From CAIYXB01 sp038146805 (GTDB lineage: Bacteria > Cyanobacteriota > Vampirovibrionia > LMEP-6097): a DNA stretch of 64,000 nucleotides. This document shows, piece by piece, positions 25,269-33,909 of the stretch. The stretch spans positions 23,669-87,668 of the forward strand of contig JAYQSH010000008.1 of the NCBI GenBank assembly GCA_038146805.1, in the 5' to 3' direction. The notes beneath the pieces were generated by a model. That model was not told the DNA's origin and did not search any database. It was given only the letters and a program-made list of their open reading frames with translations. The stretch's first letter is position 1; each line of letters starts with the position of its first letter. Both the position numbers and the translations under genes were made by a program.

Positions 25269-26072
25269 CTACGCAAATATAGCCTTTAATTTTTTCAAGA
25301 ACCCTACTTTTTTGTTTAAATCCATAAAAGGAACTTTTTCACCTAAAATTCTTTTTGCAATATTTCTATATGCCTGACCAGCGGCTTTGTTTGAATCAAG
25401 TAAAGCCAAAGGTTCACCTTTATTTGTTGAAATAACAACATCCTCATCATCAGGAATCAAACCAATTGGATCAATAGCTAAAATTTCTGTTATATCTTCA
25501 ATAGACATCATTTGATGAGTTTCAATCAAACCCGGTTTTACTCTATTAACAATTAATCTAACAGCTCCAATTTGTTCTTTACGAGCTTCAAGTAAACCCA
25601 CAATGCGATCTGCATCTCTAACAGAAGACATTTCAGGAGTAACTACAACAAGTGCCTCATCAGCACCAGCGATACTATTTTGAAAACCAGATTCAATACC
25701 AGCAGGACAATCAACAAGAACAATATCAAACTCTTCTTTTAATTCATTTATTAACCCTAAAACTTGCTCTGCATTGACAGCAGTTTTATCTCTAGTTTGA
25801 GCCGCCGCCAACATACATAAATTTGGTACTTTTTTATCTTTTACAAGAGCTTGCTTGAGTTTACATGTACCTTCAATTACATCAACTAAATTGTAAACAA
25901 CTCTATTTTCTAAACCCATTAAAATATCAAGGTTTCTAAGCCCGATATCCATATCCATCACACAAACTTTTTTACCCAAAGAGGCTAAGGCAGCACCAAT
26001 ATTTGCTGTTGTTGTAGTTTTACCAACTCCACCTTTACCTGATGTTACTACTATTACTTTTGCATTTCCCAT
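25269..26072 (-). CDS. minD: Septum site-determining ATPase MinD
   Basis: This membrane-associated ATPase recruits MinC and oscillates with MinE. The 267-residue protein has the deviant Walker A motif GKGGVGKTTTTANIG near residues 12-26, and VCVMDMDIGLRNLDILMG. IVLVDCPAGIESGF carries the Walker B region, and a C-terminal amphipathic membrane-targeting helix ends VGFLKKLKAIFA. It lies in the minC-minD-minE order. Confidence 0.97.
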   Translation of the reverse strand: MGNAKVIVVTSGKGGVGKTTTTANIGAALASLGKKVCVMDMDIGLRNLDILMGLENRVVYNLVDVIEGTCKLKQALVKDKKVPNLCMLAAAQTRDKTAVNAEQVLGLINELKEEFDIVLVDCPAGIESGFQNSIAGADEALVVVTPEMSSVRDADRIVGLLEARKEQIGAVRLIVNRVKPGLIETHQMMSIEDITEILAIDPIGLIPDDEDVVISTNKGEPLALLDSNKAAGQAYRNIAKRILGEKVPFMDLNKKVGFLKKLKAIFA

Positions 26073-26122
26073 TATTTTTTCCCTGATTTATGTTGTAAAT
26101 ATTTAATTTTATTAGCGATATT

Positions 26123-26830
26123 CTAGAAATATCTTTTTACTATTATGTCATTGTTTTCAATTTTGACAAGTTCCGGAACTTTAATTCCACCCTTTTTTTT
26201 ATCTTTTGAACGAATTTCTTTAAAAGCAGCGACCTTGTCGGCAATTCTAATTTGTCCCCCAGAAAGATCCATAGTAATCACTTTTGCTTCACGGTCTCCA
26301 TCCGCACCAGCATGCACAATACCACGCAAAGTACCCCAAATAATGACATCACCTGCGGCAATGATTTCAGCAGAAGGATTAACATCACCTACTACACAAA
26401 CATTACCCGGATATCTAATAAGTTGGCCAGATCGTAAATTAGATTCTACATAAAGCGTTTCTGGTAAGACACTAGTATTTAAAATTTCTTGTTTTTTAGA
26501 ATCACTTTTTTCTTCAGCACTCATTGGCAAATTTTGCACTTTATTATCAATAAGTGACTCTGTCGATTCAAACGAGTCTACAACTGCTTTTAAAGAAATA
26601 TTTTCATGGTTCAATTCTGTTTGAATCGATCTAATAGTAGTATCAAAATTTTCGTCATTTTTAAATTCTGGATTAATAATTATAGAAACAGAAGATCCTG
26701 AAAGAAACATAGAAAGATCACGAGCTTGTTCTTGAAAATCTCTTAGAAAATCTAATGAACTTAAATTTTCATTTCTAAAATCTAAAAAAGTTCCCTTTTT
26801 ATTTTTTTTAATTGGAATTTGAGTGAGCAT
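26123..26830 (-). CDS. minC: Septum site-determining protein MinC
   Basis: MinC inhibits FtsZ ring assembly at the poles. I chose the ATG at 26830 (MLTQIPIKKNKKG), giving 235 residues; the upstream frame to 26914 has no family similarity. A variable N-terminal FtsZ-binding domain is followed by the C-terminal beta-helix: SNLRSGQLIRYPGNVCVVGDVNPSAEI, AAGDVIIWGTLRGIVHAGADG and ITMDLSGGQIRIAD. It heads the min operon, about 50 bases before minD. Confidence 0.92.
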   Translation of the reverse strand: MLTQIPIKKNKKGTFLDFRNENLSSLDFLRDFQEQARDLSMFLSGSSVSIIINPEFKNDENFDTTIRSIQTELNHENISLKAVVDSFESTESLIDNKVQNLPMSAEEKSDSKKQEILNTSVLPETLYVESNLRSGQLIRYPGNVCVVGDVNPSAEIIAAGDVIIWGTLRGIVHAGADGDREAKVITMDLSGGQIRIADKVAAFKEIRSKDKKKGGIKVPELVKIENNDIIVKRYF

Positions 26831-26948
26831 AAAATAGATTTTATCTTTATAATGCATTTCCAGCAAACAAAAAATAAACTTAGTTTTTTGGGTACTCGAA
26901 AGCCTTGTTTTCAAAATTTATTAACAGCACCTAGACACAGTTTAAACT

Positions 26949-26954
26949 TATAAT
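26949..26954 (+). promoter_or_regulatory. TATAAT box upstream of the AI-2E-type permease gene
   Basis: The hexamer TATAAT ends 14 bases before the ATG at 26969, predicting a leader of about eight bases with no ribosome-binding block. The intergenic region with minC is short and AT-rich. Confidence 0.4.
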
Positions 26955-26968
26955 TACAATATATCTTA

Positions 26969-28066
26969 ATGTTTGATAAAAAAGAACACAAAAAAAGTAT
27001 TGATTATACAATTGCACTAGTCAATGTGATTTTGTGGTTAGTTATTATTGCCATATCGGTAAAATTAGCTTCGTATATCAAAGAAATCCTCTATTCATTT
27101 GCAACAGCGATTTTGATAAATTATCTTTTTGCTAAACCGGTAGATTTTTTAACAAGGTTTATTAAGTACAGATTTATTTCTGTCTTTATGATTTTAATAA
27201 GCTTTATTTCAGTGATTTCCATTGCTATTGCTTACTTAGTTCCGACCATTATCACGCAAACCATTGCCTTAAAAAATAATATCCCCAAAATAGTCGCAAA
27301 ATTAGATGTGTTTTTGTTTAATCTATCAAGCTTTTTCGAACATTACCAAATCGAGATTCCATTTGCAGATTTTAACCGAATAGAACTTTTAAATTCATTA
27401 TTTAAATACGCTCCAAAGCTTGACTACAGTGAGATTAGTAATATTGCAAGTGATTTATTTTTTGGTTCAGTTTTTGCTGTGATCTATGTATTCTTAACAT
27501 TAATAATAAGTTTTTATTTGTTAATAGATGGTGAGAGAGCTTGGCAAATGTTTTTATTACCATTTACAAAAAAACTTAGTAAGCATTTAATATCGATCAA
27601 AGAAAAGATTGACGAAAAACTTAATTCATTTTTATTTGGTCAGTTCCAAATTGCAACGATGACAGCCTTAGTGATGACCTTTACTTATTTGTTTTTAAAT
27701 TTACCATATGCGATTATTTTTGGTTTAGCTCAATTTTTAGAAATCATTCCAGTAATTGGAACTTGGATCGCCATCGTACCTTGTGTAATTATTATTAGCT
27801 TAACTGCTGGTGTTTACAAAGGATTAATTGCCTTTGCCGTATATATGTTTTATTCACAAGTAATCAGAGATAACTTTGTTACACCTCGTATCATGGGCTC
27901 AAGTCTTGGATTTCACCCTCTTGCAATTTTTCTAGCTTTATTAATGGGAGCACAACTTGGAGGCATCGCAGGAGTAATATTAGCAATTCCAATACTCGCT
28001 GTAATTACTTCTATCATTGATTACAACTTAGAACTTTCTAGACTTAAAGTGAATGCTTTAAGTTAA
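26969..28066 (+). CDS. AI-2E family transporter (PerM/UPF0118)
   Basis: This is a 365-residue polytopic membrane protein. Three N-terminal hydrophobic helices (residues ~12-90) are followed by a soluble loop, and a C-terminal bundle of about five helices carries the family signature: SFLFGQFQIATMTALVMTF, FLEIIPVIGTW and a DNFVTPRIMGSSLGFHPLA segment. Members move diverse substrates (autoinducer-2, ions), so the substrate here is unknown. The gene is single, between divergent minC and convergent rhodanese. Confidence 0.9.
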   Translation: MFDKKEHKKSIDYTIALVNVILWLVIIAISVKLASYIKEILYSFATAILINYLFAKPVDFLTRFIKYRFISVFMILISFISVISIAIAYLVPTIITQTIALKNNIPKIVAKLDVFLFNLSSFFEHYQIEIPFADFNRIELLNSLFKYAPKLDYSEISNIASDLFFGSVFAVIYVFLTLIISFYLLIDGERAWQMFLLPFTKKLSKHLISIKEKIDEKLNSFLFGQFQIATMTALVMTFTYLFLNLPYAIIFGLAQFLEIIPVIGTWIAIVPCVIIISLTAGVYKGLIAFAVYMFYSQVIRDNFVTPRIMGSSLGFHPLAIFLALLMGAQLGGIAGVILAIPILAVITSIIDYNLELSRLKVNALS

Positions 28067-28087
28067 ATAATTCAAATAGCAAAATCC

Positions 28088-28411
28088 TTAATAAATAGCA
28101 ACATTAGAATCAATCTCTTCTGACCATTGATGTATACCACCACTAAGATTGATTAGGTTAGTATATGCAAAGTTGTCTTGCAACCACGCAATAACTTTTT
28201 TACTACGACCTCCATGATGACAATGCACAATAACTTCTTTGTCTTTTGGAATTTCTTGATATCTTTCCGGAATATCTCCCATTGGAATTAGCTGGGCTTC
28301 AATATTACAATATTGATACTCATCTGGGTTACGAACATCTATCAAAACAAAATCTTCTTTGTTATCAATTTTATTTTTTAATTCTAAAACTGTAATTTCT
28401 TTTATTTCCAT
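28088..28411 (-). CDS. Rhodanese-like domain protein
   Basis: The 107-residue single-domain protein contains FVLIDVRNPDEYQYCNI and the active-site loop VIVHCHHGGRSKK, with the catalytic Cys near residue 64. The loop CHHGGRS is typical of small GlpE/YgaP-like sulfurtransferases. Its start shares one base with the stop of the histidine kinase gene upstream on the same strand, so both are probably one transcript. The physiological acceptor is unknown. Confidence 0.9.
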   Translation of the reverse strand: MEIKEITVLELKNKIDNKEDFVLIDVRNPDEYQYCNIEAQLIPMGDIPERYQEIPKDKEVIVHCHHGGRSKKVIAWLQDNFAYTNLINLSGGIHQWSEEIDSNVAIY

Positions 28412-29640
28412 TAATACCTCATTTTAATTGTAAAGCTTGAGCCTCTTTCAAATTCACTTTGACATTCAATTGAACCGTTTAAAGCTTCAACTACATCTTT
28501 ACTAATACTCAAACCTAAACCTAGACCAGCAATATTTTCTGTACTAGGATTTTTTGCCCTATAAAATCTATCAAAAATTTTCTTTTGTTCCTTTTCGGTC
28601 ATGCCAATACCTTCATCATGCACACTAAAGCTAACAAACTGATCTTTATTATCAACAGTAATTTCTAAATTAATCTCTCCACCATCTGGTGAGTACTTGA
28701 TTGCATTCAAAAGTAAATTTTCTACCACTTGTCTCAAAAGCTTTCTATCACCTTCAACCAAAGGGTAGTCATCAGGAAAATTAAAAGTGAAATTATGATT
28801 TTTATTTAGTGGGCTTAAAGATTCCACCACTATTTTACCAATCTCACCAATATCAAGTTTTTCAACATTTAATTGCCAGCCTTGAGTACTTGCTCTATTA
28901 AGCTGAATCAAATCATCAATCATTCTTGACAAACGACTTCCAGCGGACTGAATCTGTTCAGAAGCTTCTAAAACTAAACTTGTTTCTATTTCTCGTCTTT
29001 GTAAAATTTTTGAAAAACCCATAATACTCACTAGGGGCGTTCTTAATTCATGAGAAACATTATTAATCAACTCTGTTCTAGTTTCGTTAAGTTTTATTAG
29101 TTGTTGGTTTTGGTCTTCTAAAGCTTTTAACCTATCTAATGAAGCCTCTAAAAAACCTTGTAAGTTTTCAATATTTGAATTAACTTGGATAGATTTTGCA
29201 TTATTATCAACAACAAAACCATAAACAATAGCCGAGAATTGATCACAAAAAGACCAAATTAAATTAAAGAGATTTTCGTTGTTAGACTTAGTTTCAATAT
29301 ACAAAAGTCCTAATATTTTTTTATTAAAAACTATCGGAAAAATAAGTTTATTAAAACTGATTTTGGTTGCTTTAAAATCTAAAGTAAGAGCTTTAATATG
29401 TTCATGATTTAATTCAAATCTTTTTATAAAGCTTGAAATTTGGTTTTCAAAAACTTCATCAAGATCAGTATTTTCAAGAATAATCAACTCTAGATTATTA
29501 ATATCTTCTTGATCTTTAAAACTATTTACCAACAATGATTTTATAGCTGTAATAGATTCTTGTTCTTCGCTGAGCTTTAAAAGAATACGATACCAGTTCC
29601 AAGAATTAATATTTTTTGTTGTTAAAGTTTTATTTTGCAC
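28411..29640 (-). CDS. Sensor histidine kinase
   Basis: The 409-residue protein has an N-terminal sensor region (~1-145) that looks like a GAF-type domain (IFPIVFNKKILGLLYIETKS) and no membrane helix. A short coiled coil leads to the HisKA domain with the phospho-acceptor His in NNVSHELRTPLVSIMGFSKI. The HATPase_c domain follows, with NLLLNAIKYSPDGGE (N box), DEGIGMTEKE (G1), FDRFYRA (F box) and GLGLGLSISK (G2). It is soluble, so it senses a cytoplasmic signal or a partner. No response regulator gene is adjacent. Confidence 0.93.
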   Translation of the reverse strand: MQNKTLTTKNINSWNWYRILLKLSEEQESITAIKSLLVNSFKDQEDINNLELIILENTDLDEVFENQISSFIKRFELNHEHIKALTLDFKATKISFNKLIFPIVFNKKILGLLYIETKSNNENLFNLIWSFCDQFSAIVYGFVVDNNAKSIQVNSNIENLQGFLEASLDRLKALEDQNQQLIKLNETRTELINNVSHELRTPLVSIMGFSKILQRREIETSLVLEASEQIQSAGSRLSRMIDDLIQLNRASTQGWQLNVEKLDIGEIGKIVVESLSPLNKNHNFTFNFPDDYPLVEGDRKLLRQVVENLLLNAIKYSPDGGEINLEITVDNKDQFVSFSVHDEGIGMTEKEQKKIFDRFYRAKNPSTENIAGLGLGLSISKDVVEALNGSIECQSEFERGSSFTIKMRY

Positions 29641-29661
29641 TTAATTATTTATTTTACTCGC

Positions 29662-29673
29662 TATAATTATAAT
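29662..29673 (+). promoter_or_regulatory. Tandem TATAAT boxes upstream of the 29684 gene
   Basis: Two consecutive TATAAT hexamers (29662-29667 and 29668-29673) end ten or more bases before the ATG at 29684. The proximal one predicts a leader of only about four bases, and no SD block is present. Confidence 0.42.
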
Positions 29674-29683
29674 TATACTAATC

Positions 29684-30172
29684 ATGTTAAAAAACTTTCT
29701 AATACTAGCCCTTATTGTTAATACGCTATCTGCACAAGCAAGATTAAATGCAAGTTTTTTAGAAAACAAGACTCAATACGGAGAACCTGTAATGCTTGAA
29801 AAACTGCCGACTGCATCAGGCTTTACTGGTTTTGCAACTTATTGGCTAGATCGAGACTGGAAATTAGTAGCTTTTTTCAGAAATGACAAAGTACGTAGTG
29901 AACATTTAATGCCAAGAGATACCAAAAACCCGAAATTAACTAGAGACGAAGTCAGGCAAAGAGCTTTTAAAATGTTTTGGCAATCTCATAGAGGTGCTTA
30001 CCAAAAAAAAATAACCTTTCCTAGAGCAGAAGGACATTTTTTTGATAATGGCTTAATAACCTACGAATACAAACTTGATGGCAACAGGCTCATTGGCTAC
30101 CAGGGCATAAAAGTTTTAATATACGAAAACAATCAACCATACTATAAAATCAATCCAAAAGCTTATCTATGA
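29684..30172 (+). CDS. Secreted protein of unknown function (162 residues)
   Basis: A signal peptide (MLKNFLILALIVNTLSAQA) is followed by a small, basic, mixed alpha/beta mature protein: GFATYWLDRDWKLVAFFRND, RDEVRQRAFKMFWQSHRGA and a terminal YYKINPKAYL. I do not recognise the family. The stop overlaps the start of the ATP-grasp gene by four bases (ATGA), so the pair is co-translated. A periplasmic role is likely. Confidence 0.6.
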   Translation: MLKNFLILALIVNTLSAQARLNASFLENKTQYGEPVMLEKLPTASGFTGFATYWLDRDWKLVAFFRNDKVRSEHLMPRDTKNPKLTRDEVRQRAFKMFWQSHRGAYQKKITFPRAEGHFFDNGLITYEYKLDGNRLIGYQGIKVLIYENNQPYYKINPKAYL

Positions 30173-30882
30173 ATTTTCCTTTAGCTATAATTCATGAACT
30201 TGATCTTGATGATTTCAAAAAATCAATTTTATTTATCCAAAAAGAAATAAAACCCTCTGAGATCCTTTGTATTAAAGCTTTTGAGCTAAACGATTGCTTA
30301 CTTGACGATTATTTTTTTTATACCTGTCATCTAAACTTGAGTAATGAATTAAGAACACATGAAAACATTAGTTTAAAAATCAAAGCAGAAAAATCTTTGA
30401 ATAATTTTTTATTTGAAAAAAATATTTTTGATGATAAATATTTGTTTTATCAATTTTTGCTTGCTAATAATTTGCCATGTCCAGAGACTTTACTATTAAA
30501 CAAAGAAAGCTCAAATGATTTTCATACAAAAATCTTAAAACCTCGCTTTGGCACAGAAGCAATAGATTTTGCGGATTATTCTTTGCCCGCACTAAGAAAA
30601 ATTTTGACTTATGATGATGCTTTACTACAAGAAAAAATCAATATTCATCAAGAAGTGAAAATTTTAGTTTTTTGTGAGCAAGTTTTTGCTAATCAGCAAA
30701 TAAACGAAGAATTGAAGAGATCTCTAAAAACATTAATTACTTGTATCAAAAATCACTTAGCTGAACTTAGCCCCAAAATATACAGCATAGATATTTTAAT
30801 ATCCAAGGAAGATTTTTATTTTTTAGAGTTAAACCTAAGACCCGGTGCTTTCTTTAGATTTACTCATTCTATTAATTTATAG
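30169..30882 (+). CDS. ATP-grasp domain protein of unknown substrate
   Basis: The 237-residue protein has the ATP-grasp layout: a central lysine strand TKILKPRFGTEAID near residues 120-133, ALLQEKINIHQEVKILVFCEQ (the 'E.i....e..v.v' strand pair) and the C-terminal SIDILISKEDFYFLELNLRPGAF. The last of these carries the metal-binding Glu and Asn (E-L-N). Such ligases join a carboxylate to an amine or thiol. The substrate is unknown and no partner beyond the secreted protein upstream is present. Confidence 0.75.
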   Translation: MNFPLAIIHELDLDDFKKSILFIQKEIKPSEILCIKAFELNDCLLDDYFFYTCHLNLSNELRTHENISLKIKAEKSLNNFLFEKNIFDDKYLFYQFLLANNLPCPETLLLNKESSNDFHTKILKPRFGTEAIDFADYSLPALRKILTYDDALLQEKINIHQEVKILVFCEQVFANQQINEELKRSLKTLITCIKNHLAELSPKIYSIDILISKEDFYFLELNLRPGAFFRFTHSINL

Positions 30883-31654
30883 CCGCACTCATAATACCGG
30901 CAAAAACACCAATGGTAGCTGCGCCCATAGCTTTTTTAAACATTCTCCACATTTTTCTAACAGCAGCACCACCAACATAAATCAAATCACCTTCACGCAG
31001 TAAATATGCATCTTCACCAATGCCAGTATCTTCGCCATAAGCATTAAAAACTTCTTTAGGAAAATCAATTTCATATGTATAACGAGAACCATCTTCTCTT
31101 TGGCGAATTAACAAAACTTTTGATTTTTTTGCTACTTCTGTAAAACCTTTAGCTTTTGCGATACCATCATAGATAGTTCTCACATCAGCAAGTGAATAAC
31201 TACCCGGGCTATTTACTTCACCTAAAACAGAAAAATTATTGGCAACTCTTTTTATAAAAATCTCAACATCGGTAAGATTTGGATTTTTTTGATAGATAAT
31301 TTGCTTTAATTCATCAGTAGTTTTATCAAAAATAAACTCCTCACCAACTTTTGGCACAATTATGGTGCCATTCGGAAAAACCTGAATATCTTTATAGTTT
31401 TGCGAAGAACCATCTTTAAAGCTGTAATAAAAATCTAATGTATTATCACGGCTAATTGTATAGTTCTGGTCATAAATTTTTGAAACCAAATCATCTGCTT
31501 TCATCTTAGGGTTACCAAGTAAGCGCGCGGCACTAGCTACAAAAGAAAAATTTTGAAAACAAATCAGTAAACAAAGAAAAACTAATCGTTTAACCTTGCT
31601 GAAATTTACCAGCTTCGTACATTTTAATGTATTTTTCAAAGATATCTTGCTCAT
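30872..31654 (-). CDS. Polysaccharide export (Wza/KpsD-like) protein
   Basis: Outer-membrane or periplasmic polysaccharide export proteins contain a poly_export domain and SLBB repeats. A hydrophobic signal region lies at about residues 23-42 (RLVFLCLLICFQNFSFVASA). The poly_export domain begins with YTISRDNTLDFYY and FPNGTIIVPKVGE, and one SLBB-like segment reads NFSVLGEVNSPGSYSLADV. A basic then hydrophobic helix ends the protein (MWRMFKKAMGAATIGVFAGIM). The start overlaps the upstream membrane-protein gene by 65 bases; a start at TTG 31639 is possible. Confidence 0.8.
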   Translation of the reverse strand: MSKISLKNTLKCTKLVNFSKVKRLVFLCLLICFQNFSFVASAARLLGNPKMKADDLVSKIYDQNYTISRDNTLDFYYSFKDGSSQNYKDIQVFPNGTIIVPKVGEEFIFDKTTDELKQIIYQKNPNLTDVEIFIKRVANNFSVLGEVNSPGSYSLADVRTIYDGIAKAKGFTEVAKKSKVLLIRQREDGSRYTYEIDFPKEVFNAYGEDTGIGEDAYLLREGDLIYVGGAAVRKMWRMFKKAMGAATIGVFAGIMSAAIN

Positions 31655-33782
31655 GATACTTCTTAATTATACTCTTAGCTAGATCATAGGCAATACTATA
31701 TTTCTTTTCATTAACAGCACTATGAAATGCATAAACAGAAAATACTTGTGTCTTTGGAAATAAATCTCTAATATGCGAAGCATATCTATAAATATCAGGA
31801 TATTTTATAAAAAACAAACTATCCATCAAACCTTTAGCTAAAAACGAATTTCTTTTTGCTTCTACAAAGAGCATTTGCAATAAACTTTGAGTAACTTGTT
31901 GATTCATACCATAAGTAAGAATTAAAAGCTGTAAATTTGTTTGGTAGTGCTCAGGGTAATACAAATGAGCTAAGCGATAAATATTAATTGCCTTATTACG
32001 ACACTCAACAACCTTGTCTTTAGGAACACTACTGCAAGTCTGAAAAACTTCTGTAGCATTAAAAAACAATCCAGAGGCAATAGTTTTATTATCGACATAA
32101 CCATACTTATTTTTTATATGTTTCTTTGGATCTTTTGCACTTGCCTGATATTTTTTTATTACATTAATATCAAAAAGTTTATTGTCACTAGGGAAATTTT
32201 CAAAGTCTTTTAAAATTTTTGCTTTATAATCTTCATCTGCTTTAAATGTAGTCGTGCCCGGATCTTTGTAGTATTGCATCAAACGATAACGCCAATTTTG
32301 TTGAGCACCAATATCGTCAATAGAATTTATAGTCTGTGTCCAAAAAGCCTCACCATTTCTCCAATCTAAACTTTTAAAAGCTGAGCGCACACCAAGAGCA
32401 AAAATCAACACAGAACAAACTGTAATAAGCTTTCTATTAAAATTCTGCTGTTCTGTAATTCTAGTAAAAATATATTTATCTAAGATCAAAAATATACTAC
32501 AAAGCAAACCCAAAACAAAGAAATATGTGTATCTATCACGAGCAAGCACATAAAGAGGAATGATATTAAGAGAAATTGCAATGCTAAATCCAGTAAAAAA
32601 CAGCGAACCAGAAATCAAAATATTGTGAGATTTATATTTTTCTTCTTTTAAATAAGCAAAATAGAAAATCCCAAAAACAAAAGCTAGTGCAACAAGCAAA
32701 CAAATTAGATGATAAGGGGTAAAGGCATTTTCAAGAACTACATTATGGTGTTCATCAGCTGATAAATTTGCAGGATAAAAAAACAATTTTATATAGTGCA
32801 TATAAATTTGTGGCGCAAGCACAAATAATCTTTCAAAAAATTCTGCAACTCCATTTGCAAGCCATTCTTTTTTTTCTGAAACAATTTCTGAACGGTGCCC
32901 TAAATAAACAACAAGTGTCGAAAAACTAAAAACTAATTTTAAAAACTCATAGTAATATTTTTTAAAATCTAGGCTCAAAAGAGACCTTGCAAAAACAAGT
33001 AAAAGCATAAAAGGAGCAATCACAGTCATCTCTGAGCCATGATAACCAACAAAAGCACAAATCCAAGCAAATACAATTAATAAAATAGAAGATGGGGATT
33101 TTAAATCTTTAACATAAAGGTTAATCACAAACGCTGTTATACAAAGTAAAGTAGCAAATAAATAACCAACACCAGAGGTCAGCATATTAATTGCTTCATT
33201 ATGCAAAGGATGGACTGCCCAAAAAGCAATAATAATCAATGGCAACCACCATGTAACACTTTTAGTATCAATAGAAACTTTTGTTTGCTTAGCAAATTTA
33301 GCTTTTTGCTTTTGTTTTAAATTTGATGTTTTTTCAGGAAGATTGTTGTTGTATTCATCCTCAATAGACAAATTTTTGTTGCCAAATAATGGAGTAAAAA
33401 AGATTTTTGAAAGAATAAAAAAGAAAATAAGCGAACATAAAATATGAAAACTATAATTTACAAACAAATGATACGCCCAAGATCTCGGACCCCAAATATG
33501 ATAACCAATAGAAGAACCAACCCATTCTAAAGGTCTAAAAATTACAGTGGGATAATTAGTCCAAGCCACATTATGACTATCAGAAACGATATTAAAATAA
33601 AACTTCATTGCATATAAAATACTTTCTTGAATTTTATCGTTACGAATTATTAGCTTTATATCGTCATAACCAACAAATTCAGTGGTGATACTTGTGCACC
33701 ATGCAATTGCGGCAAGAGTAATAATAAGAATTATTTTTGACTTTAAGGTCTTAAATTTAAAAAATTCATTCATCATATCCAA
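31590..33782 (-). CDS. Large multi-spanning membrane protein, GT-C glycosyltransferase-like
   Basis: This 730-residue protein has about ten hydrophobic helices in residues 15-440 and a soluble helical C-terminal domain. The first loop contains FVGYDDIKLI, where paired acidic residues after the first helix are the usual GT-C catalytic position, and FRPLEWVGSSIGYHIWGPRSW. This matches the layout of TMTC/O-mannosyltransferase-like proteins with C-terminal TPR-like repeats (residues ~590-725). It is probably involved in glycan or protein glycosylation together with the adjacent export protein; the substrate is unknown. Confidence 0.65.
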   Translation of the reverse strand: MDMMNEFFKFKTLKSKIILIITLAAIAWCTSITTEFVGYDDIKLIIRNDKIQESILYAMKFYFNIVSDSHNVAWTNYPTVIFRPLEWVGSSIGYHIWGPRSWAYHLFVNYSFHILCSLIFFFILSKIFFTPLFGNKNLSIEDEYNNNLPEKTSNLKQKQKAKFAKQTKVSIDTKSVTWWLPLIIIAFWAVHPLHNEAINMLTSGVGYLFATLLCITAFVINLYVKDLKSPSSILLIVFAWICAFVGYHGSEMTVIAPFMLLLVFARSLLSLDFKKYYYEFLKLVFSFSTLVVYLGHRSEIVSEKKEWLANGVAEFFERLFVLAPQIYMHYIKLFFYPANLSADEHHNVVLENAFTPYHLICLLVALAFVFGIFYFAYLKEEKYKSHNILISGSLFFTGFSIAISLNIIPLYVLARDRYTYFFVLGLLCSIFLILDKYIFTRITEQQNFNRKLITVCSVLIFALGVRSAFKSLDWRNGEAFWTQTINSIDDIGAQQNWRYRLMQYYKDPGTTTFKADEDYKAKILKDFENFPSDNKLFDINVIKKYQASAKDPKKHIKNKYGYVDNKTIASGLFFNATEVFQTCSSVPKDKVVECRNKAINIYRLAHLYYPEHYQTNLQLLILTYGMNQQVTQSLLQMLFVEAKRNSFLAKGLMDSLFFIKYPDIYRYASHIRDLFPKTQVFSVYAFHSAVNEKKYSIAYDLAKSIIKKYHEQDIFEKYIKMYEAGKFQQG

Positions 33783-33894
33783 AATACAACATACCCAGAA
33801 CTTAGTCTAGAAGGTTCATTAGATAAGAAGCCCTGAAGCGACTCTCACAATTTATTAATATTTAAAAAATCTAATGAGCTTTGATCAAACATGC

Positions 33895-33900
33895 TATTAT
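33895..33900 (+). promoter_or_regulatory. TATTAT -10-like box just before guaB
   Basis: TATTAT lies ten bases before the GTG at 33910, so the predicted leader is about three bases, and no SD sequence is present. This matches the close-promoter arrangement of several other genes in the window. Confidence 0.35.
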
Positions 33901-33909
33901 AAATAACTT

